Origin: an uncultured Collinsella sp. | GTDB lineage: Bacteria; Actinomycetota; Coriobacteriia; Coriobacteriales; Coriobacteriaceae | DNA length: 64,000 nucleotides | Reading direction: 5' to 3' | NCBI GenBank assembly: GCA_900541745.1 | Contig: UQLA01000002.1 | Location: forward strand, 124,001-188,000 | The notes under the pieces: model-generated | Databases searched by the model: none | What the model saw: only the letters and a program-made list of their open reading frames with translations | Told to the model about the DNA's origin: nothing | Position numbers and translations under genes: made by a program | In this document: positions 60,481 through 64,000 of the stretch, one piece after another | Numbering within the stretch: position 1 is the stretch's first letter | Layout: every line of letters begins with the position of its first letter

Positions 60481-62295
60481 ATGTACTGTCGACTTCTTCT
60501 CAAACTAATCCTAAGAGACAAGGCCGTATGGATTTGTACGCTCGTTCTCGCTGCAGCCTTTTCCGTCCCCATTGCGTTCAATTCACCCATCTACGGGCCC
60601 TTCTTTATGAAGCAGGGCATGCAGGGCTTTGTCGACGCATTCAATACGCGCGCGCCCCAGGCCAGCGGCACAGACCTATCGCCAGAGCAGCAAGATGACG
60701 CTGAGCTTGCAAGATACGCGAACGCCGCCCTCGCCGCTCAAACCGACGCCGCCTTTCTCGACTCTGCCGAGAGCTACTACGCGCTCATGGGCGAAGGCTT
60801 CCAATCCGGGTCCATCGTGGGAGACCGAGAGACCAATGACGCAGACCTCGCGTATTGCCGCGCCCTGAGCAGCTCCGGCATCACGGATATCCCGGCCTCC
60901 GCAAACGACCTGCCATTCCTTTCCTTCCTGCCTTACGCCATTGCCACGGCGCCGTCTTTCCTTCCCTTCATCCCCTTCCTTCTCTCGTCGATACTCGTGC
61001 TCGGCGCCACAAGGCCCGGGACCCTGGCGGCAAAGGCGCCCGTGCCCAAATTCCGGCGCCTTATCCAGATCGTGTTTTCGATAATCGTCGCGGGGACCGC
61101 GATGCTCCTCGCCGGCCTCGCACCCGGGGGCATTTACGCCTCGGTCCTAAACGGCTTCGGGCAAATTGGGTACCCGATCGCCTTCTTCCATGACGGCGCG
61201 CTTACCACCACGACCGCGGGAAACGTCTTCACGACCCTGCTTCTCGCGCTGCTTGCGGGCGGAACCTTGATATCCGTTTGCTCCGCCGTCCTATCGACCG
61301 CAACGAGGCGCGTCCTCGCGGGCCCCCTTACCTCCGCGCTGCTTGTCGCGGCCCCGGCATTCCCGTTATTGTCCGATTCGGCACTAGGGCATAATGCCGT
61401 GCTCGGGCTCCTGCCACTGCCCGTATTCTCGCCTATCGAGGCAACGGGTTACGTAGGATGCTTCCCGACAGAATTCATTGGCTCCGGTTCAGGCAGCGCA
61501 TCGATGCTTGCCGTGGCCCTGGCATACGTCGCGGTCTTTTTTGCGGTCGGCGCCGTTGCGACACGTTCCCCCAAACAGCCTGGACCCGCTAAAAAGCACC
61601 ATGGGCTCGAGCTTCTAGACGCGAGCGTGGGATACGGAAGCACGACGATACTTTCAATCGGGTCGCTTTTCCTGAGCCCGGGAACGGCGGCGGGCCTCGT
61701 TGCTCCCAACGGCTCGGGGAAAACCACCCTTCTTGAAGCGCTGTCGGGCCAATTTCCCACCCGCATCCGCTCGGGAAGCCTGGCGGCAGACGGAATCTGC
61801 CAACGTCGATCAGCCGAATTTGCAGAACTCGTCTACCTGAGCTCTTCGGGCAGCGCGGATCTCTATCCCACGCTATCGGCCATCGAGCACCTTGCTTTCG
61901 TTAGGGAGGCGTGGAAATCGGCCGCCGACATCGACTCGCTCTGCGACTCCCTCGGAATCTCCCCATATCTCGACAAGCCGACCCGTAAACTCTCGACAGG
62001 AATGAAGCAGCAGGTAAAGCTTGCCATGGCGATAGCGACCGATTGCCCGTACCTCATCCTCGATGAACCGCTGAACGGCCTCGATCCGGGAAAACGGAAA
62101 ACCTCCTGCGACGCGATGCGCAGCGAAGTGGCGCGGGGACGCAGCGTGCTCATTTCAAGCCATCTACTCGACGACCTGGCAGACCTTACCAACTCGTTCT
62201 ACTTCATCGAAGCCGGCACGCTCGTGGAAAAGATCAAGTCGTCCTCGCAGACGCTCAAGCAGGAATACCTCGATACATACGAGGGAGGTGAATGA
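60481..62295 (+). CDS. fused ABC permease-ATPase
   Basis: The 604-residue protein has an N-terminal permease half (six membrane helices) and a C-terminal ATPase domain from about residue 375 with GLVAPNGSGKTT, LSTGMKQQ, YLILDEP and SSHLL. Its extracellular loop LNGFGQIGYPIAFFHDGA matches the NG-G---YP loops in both halves of the upstream permease. The two transporters are thus related, with three permease domains and two ATPases in total. GGAACGTAGG lies upstream of the ATG. The secreted-peptide start is one base after its stop. Confidence 0.8.
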   Translation: MYCRLLLKLILRDKAVWICTLVLAAAFSVPIAFNSPIYGPFFMKQGMQGFVDAFNTRAPQASGTDLSPEQQDDAELARYANAALAAQTDAAFLDSAESYYALMGEGFQSGSIVGDRETNDADLAYCRALSSSGITDIPASANDLPFLSFLPYAIATAPSFLPFIPFLLSSILVLGATRPGTLAAKAPVPKFRRLIQIVFSIIVAGTAMLLAGLAPGGIYASVLNGFGQIGYPIAFFHDGALTTTTAGNVFTTLLLALLAGGTLISVCSAVLSTATRRVLAGPLTSALLVAAPAFPLLSDSALGHNAVLGLLPLPVFSPIEATGYVGCFPTEFIGSGSGSASMLAVALAYVAVFFAVGAVATRSPKQPGPAKKHHGLELLDASVGYGSTTILSIGSLFLSPGTAAGLVAPNGSGKTTLLEALSGQFPTRIRSGSLAADGICQRRSAEFAELVYLSSSGSADLYPTLSAIEHLAFVREAWKSAADIDSLCDSLGISPYLDKPTRKLSTGMKQQVKLAMAIATDCPYLILDEPLNGLDPGKRKTSCDAMRSEVARGRSVLISSHLLDDLADLTNSFYFIEAGTLVEKIKSSSQTLKQEYLDTYEGGE

Positions 62296-62296
62296 C

Positions 62297-62641
62297 ATGA
62301 AACTATTTGAACAGCTGAAGTCCAATGCGTCGCGCATGGCTGTCTACGCCATCCTCGTGGCAACGGCTTTATGCGGAATCGCGGCACCCGTCTATGCGCT
62401 CAACGGGGAGAAAGGCGATGTCGAACCCGCGTACATGGCTTCGACGGTTAAGGACCGGTACAAAGCCTTCTCTGGAGACACGTTTTACGTAGCAGAGTAC
62501 GACACGACCTACCGTCAGCTTCGCTACAACAAGGGCTACGACTATCTAGGCGCAGAGACAATCAGCTATACGTCGGGTTGGTACCGCTCCAACTATGGAC
62601 ACATAACCCAGTTTAAGTGTAACTACCGTGTGTACAACTAA
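62297..62641 (+). CDS. small tyrosine-rich secreted protein, candidate bacteriocin-like peptide
   Basis: The 114-residue protein has an N-terminal signal peptide (MKLFEQLKSNASRMAVYAIL continuing to AAPVYA-LNGE), with cleavage expected after residue 34. The mature 80 residues hold 13 tyrosines, one tryptophan and one cysteine (C108). No family is recognised. The start at 62297 follows GAGGGAGGTGA at the end of the ABC gene, so translation is coupled. A small secreted protein behind two dedicated ABC transporters resembles lactococcin 972-type bacteriocin loci in layout, but the sequence similarity I can see is slight. It may be a toxin, a signal or a transporter accessory. Confidence 0.6.
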   Translation: MKLFEQLKSNASRMAVYAILVATALCGIAAPVYALNGEKGDVEPAYMASTVKDRYKAFSGDTFYVAEYDTTYRQLRYNKGYDYLGAETISYTSGWYRSNYGHITQFKCNYRVYN

Positions 62642-62656
62642 AGCAACCGGCCGGGA

Positions 62657-62691
62657 CGAGGGGTGACGCAAAAGCGTCGCCCCTCGTTTTT
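62657..62691 (+). terminator. rho-independent terminator after the secreted peptide gene
   Basis: A CGAGGGG-GACGC stem with an AAAA loop and one mismatch pair is followed by TTTTT. It closes the permease-ATPase-fusion-peptide operon. Confidence 0.85.
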
Positions 62692-62720
62692 AACCATGTC
62701 AACTGAACCTAGTTCAGTTT

Positions 62721-62784
62721 GGTTGATTTCCGATCTCAGTCGAACACATTGAGCGGAAAGGCCGTTCCCGCAGTCAGTCGAACG
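62721..62784. repeat. right 64-bp direct repeat (putative att-like site)
   Basis: This matches 55509-55572 in 61 of 64 positions. It is followed by a GTCCCCGGGGCC/GGCCCCGGGGAC hairpin (62784-62815) that is absent from the left copy. The region up to rpmE (62642-63008) holds only these elements, a terminator and the rpmE promoter. Confidence 0.75.
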
Positions 62785-62895
62785 TCCCCGGGGCCCTTCT
62801 CAGGCCCCGGGGACGGCATTTTCCCAGTTGAAGGAACGGTGGAGATGTGTTTCGATGGGTCAGATTCGTGTCGTTCCGAAAAGACCGTGAACCTT

Positions 62896-62924
62896 TTGTG
62901 GGACACGCGGTGCCGTGGTAACAT
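62896..62924 (+). promoter_or_regulatory. rpmE promoter
   Basis: TTGTGG (62896-62901) and TAACAT (62919-62924) are 17 bp apart, 85 bases before rpmE. An inverted CTTGGTC/AAACCAAG segment lies between promoter and gene. Confidence 0.5.
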
Positions 62925-63008
62925 AACCGAGTTTGTTGTCTTGGTCGGAAACCAAGACGCCTTATGCGCTGATCGGTAACCAGCGCCTGACTAATAAGGA
63001 GTCCTACC

Positions 63009-63422
63009 ATGAAGCAGGGTATCCATCCCCAGTATGTCGAGTGCACGGTGACGTGCTCCTGCGGCAACACCTTCAAGACGCACGCTACCGTGTCCGAGAT
63101 GAAGGTCGAGCTTTGCAACGAGTGCCACCCGTTCTACACCGGCCAGCAGAAGTTCGTCGACACCGGTGGACGCGTCCAGCGCTTCGCCGACAAGTTCGGT
63201 GGCGCCGCTGCCGCCCAGCTCAAGAAGGCTGAGGAGGCCAAGGCTGCCAAGGCCGCCAAGGCTGCTGAGGCCGAGGCCGCTCGCAAGGCCGCCGCTGAGG
63301 CTAAGGCTGCCGAGAAGGCTAAGCGTGCCGCTAAGTTCGCCGAGGAGGCTGCCAAGCAGGCCGCCGAGGCTCCCGTCGAGGAGGCCGCTGCCGAGGCCGA
63401 GACCACCGAGGCTGCTGAGTAA
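63009..63422 (+). CDS. rpmE: 50S ribosomal protein L31 with a charged alanine-rich tail
   Basis: The first 75 residues are a zinc-type L31 (C16, C18, C36, C39; KQGIHPQYVECTVTCSCGN, FYTGQQKFVDTGGRVQRF). Residues 75-137 form an Ala/Lys/Glu-rich, probably helical tail, unusual for L31, which normally has 65-80 residues. AAGGAG precedes the ATG. The tail composition resembles that of the L17 tail at 40219. A terminator follows at 63458. Confidence 0.93.
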   Translation: MKQGIHPQYVECTVTCSCGNTFKTHATVSEMKVELCNECHPFYTGQQKFVDTGGRVQRFADKFGGAAAAQLKKAEEAKAAKAAKAAEAEAARKAAAEAKAAEKAKRAAKFAEEAAKQAAEAPVEEAAAEAETTEAAE

Positions 63423-63457
63423 ATAGCTCGCCGCGGAATCGCTCGCATTCATGGCTA

Positions 63458-63499
63458 AAGGGCCGCGCATCCGTTTGGGTGCGCGGCCCTTTTCTTTTT
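63458..63499 (+). terminator. rho-independent terminator after rpmE
   Basis: AAAGGGCCGCGCA and TGCGCGGCCCTTTT pair around CCGTTTGGG, followed by a T-rich stretch, 35 bases after the rpmE stop. Confidence 0.85.
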
Positions 63500-63500
63500 A

Positions 63501-63634
63501 TTGGTGCAAGCTAACCCGTCCCCATTGCACCAGATTGGTGCGAAGGGGACGGGTTAGCTTGCACCAAATTGCAGAGATACAGCGTTTTCCCAGATAAAAC
63601 CTGCCAAAATAAACCTGTCCCTTTTTGGCAGGTT
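63501..63634. repeat. palindrome cluster between rpmE and secA
   Basis: Perfect 23-base arms (63501-63523 and 63545-63567, TTGGTGCAAGCTAACCCGTC... and complement) enclose a 21-base centre. A second hairpin with AACCTGCCAAA and TTTGGCAGGTT lies at about 63597-63634. The GTCCCCATTGCACC block inside the first arm also occurs at 49468. No gene is seen in 63423-63763. Confidence 0.75.
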
Positions 63635-63763
63635 GGTCGTAGTTATTACGTGGCGGTCGAGGTCGACCGTATAGGCCGCGCCTTGTTTGGCTATAGTACA
63701 TTTATCTGTGTTTAACTCGCCCAAGGCTGCATGGCGTGGGCGATGGCCAAAAAGGAAAACCAC

Positions 63764-64000
63764 ATGGGATTCATGTCAAAGCTGCTGTCCTTTGGATCCG
63801 ATAAGGACCTTAAGCGCTACTACAAGATCGTCGACCAGATCAACGGTCTTGAGCCCCAGTTTGAGAAGATGACCGAGGAGGAACTCCGCGCCCAGACCGA
63901 TAAGTTCCGTGAGCGCTATGCCAACGGCGAGTCCCTCGACGACATGCTCCCCGAGGCTTTTGCCACCGTGCGCGAGGCTTCCAAGCGCATCACGGGCATG
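63764..64000 (+). CDS. secA: preprotein translocase ATPase SecA (3' partial)
   Basis: The 79 codons present read MGFMSKLLSFGSDKDLKRYY and continue with LEPQFEKMTEEELRAQTDKFRERYANGESLDDMLPEAFATVREASKR, the SecA N-terminus before the first nucleotide-binding motif. It drives export through the SecY channel encoded at 34487. AAAAGGAAA precedes the ATG. The gene continues beyond the window. Confidence 0.93.
   Translation, partial: MGFMSKLLSFGSDKDLKRYYKIVDQINGLEPQFEKMTEEELRAQTDKFRERYANGESLDDMLPEAFATVREASKRITGM

Larger units (their letters stand above)
55509..62784. mobile_element. putative integrated island with ABC transporters and a secreted peptide
   Basis: The segment lies between two 64-bp direct repeats with three mismatches. 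A decayed tyrosine recombinase is at the left end, then a DUF2975/XRE pair, two related ABC transporters and a small secreted protein. It separates the ACT-domain gene from rpmE. The cargo is unrelated to the housekeeping genes on both sides. The repeats could instead be two copies of an intergenic repeat, so excision is not proven. Confidence 0.5.

Overview
The window reads as a chromosome segment of a gut actinobacterium of the class Coriobacteriia, most like Collinsella. This is inferred from the moderately high G+C, GTG/TTG starts on rpl/sec genes, zinc-type S14, L31 and adenylate kinase, and a selenium-dependent purine-degradation cluster. I recognise no rRNA or tRNA gene and no CRISPR array.

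Layout. (1) 1-4222: end of ygfK, a four-cluster ferredoxin and a fused selenium-dependent xanthine dehydrogenase. (2) 4223-17233: accessory insert with arrays of a 48-bp palindrome, an AbiEi/DUF559-like protein, an AAA-DUF234 ATPase behind a 23-bp inverted repeat, an unannotated 41-aa toxin with an apparent antisense RNA, a DEDD exonuclease, a 787-aa protein of unknown function, a GmrSD-like DUF262/DUF1524 nuclease, gene remnants, a 33-bp-period repeat and a YheO-type regulator. (3) 17511-29038: second half of the purine pathway: ygeX, ygeY, ygeW, arcC, mocA, hyuA, yqeC, yqeB, an xdhC-family gene and an NCS2 purine permease. Four copies of a second palindrome (AGTTGCGGTGAAATA...) lie between its genes and beyond. 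(4) 30796-41603: a spc/alpha ribosomal operon that starts abruptly at rplE and runs through secY, adk, map, infA, rpmJ, rpsM, rpsK, rpsD, rpoA and rplQ to truA. (5) 41765-55327: glycosyltransferase-like protein, argR, penicillin-binding protein, U32 peptidase, tyrS, adenine deaminase, two Cof-type HAD phosphatases, citrate synthase and an ACT-domain protein, with a third repeat family around ade and the HAD genes. (6) 55509-62784: a 7.2-kb segment bounded by 64-bp direct repeats. It carries a decayed tyrosine recombinase, a DUF2975/XRE pair with a premature stop, two related ABC transporters and a small tyrosine-rich secreted protein. (7) 63009-64000: rpmE with a charged tail, an intergenic palindrome cluster and the start of secA.

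How the genes fit together. The xanthine dehydrogenase, YgfK and ferredoxin would hydroxylate purines. YqeB, YqeC, MocA and the XdhC-family protein would mature the molybdenum/selenium cofactor. HyuA, YgeX, YgeY and YgeW would process ring-opened products, and ArcC would recover ATP from carbamoyl phosphate. The NCS2 permease would supply substrate, and adenine deaminase at 49.6 kb could feed hypoxanthine in. The YheO-type regulator, divergent from ygeX, is the natural candidate controller.

The least-described elements are the secreted-peptide/ABC island (57.3-62.6 kb), the type I toxin-antitoxin locus (8.07-8.3 kb) and the 48-bp palindrome arrays. Assignments come from reading the sequence and from memory of protein families; no database search was run.
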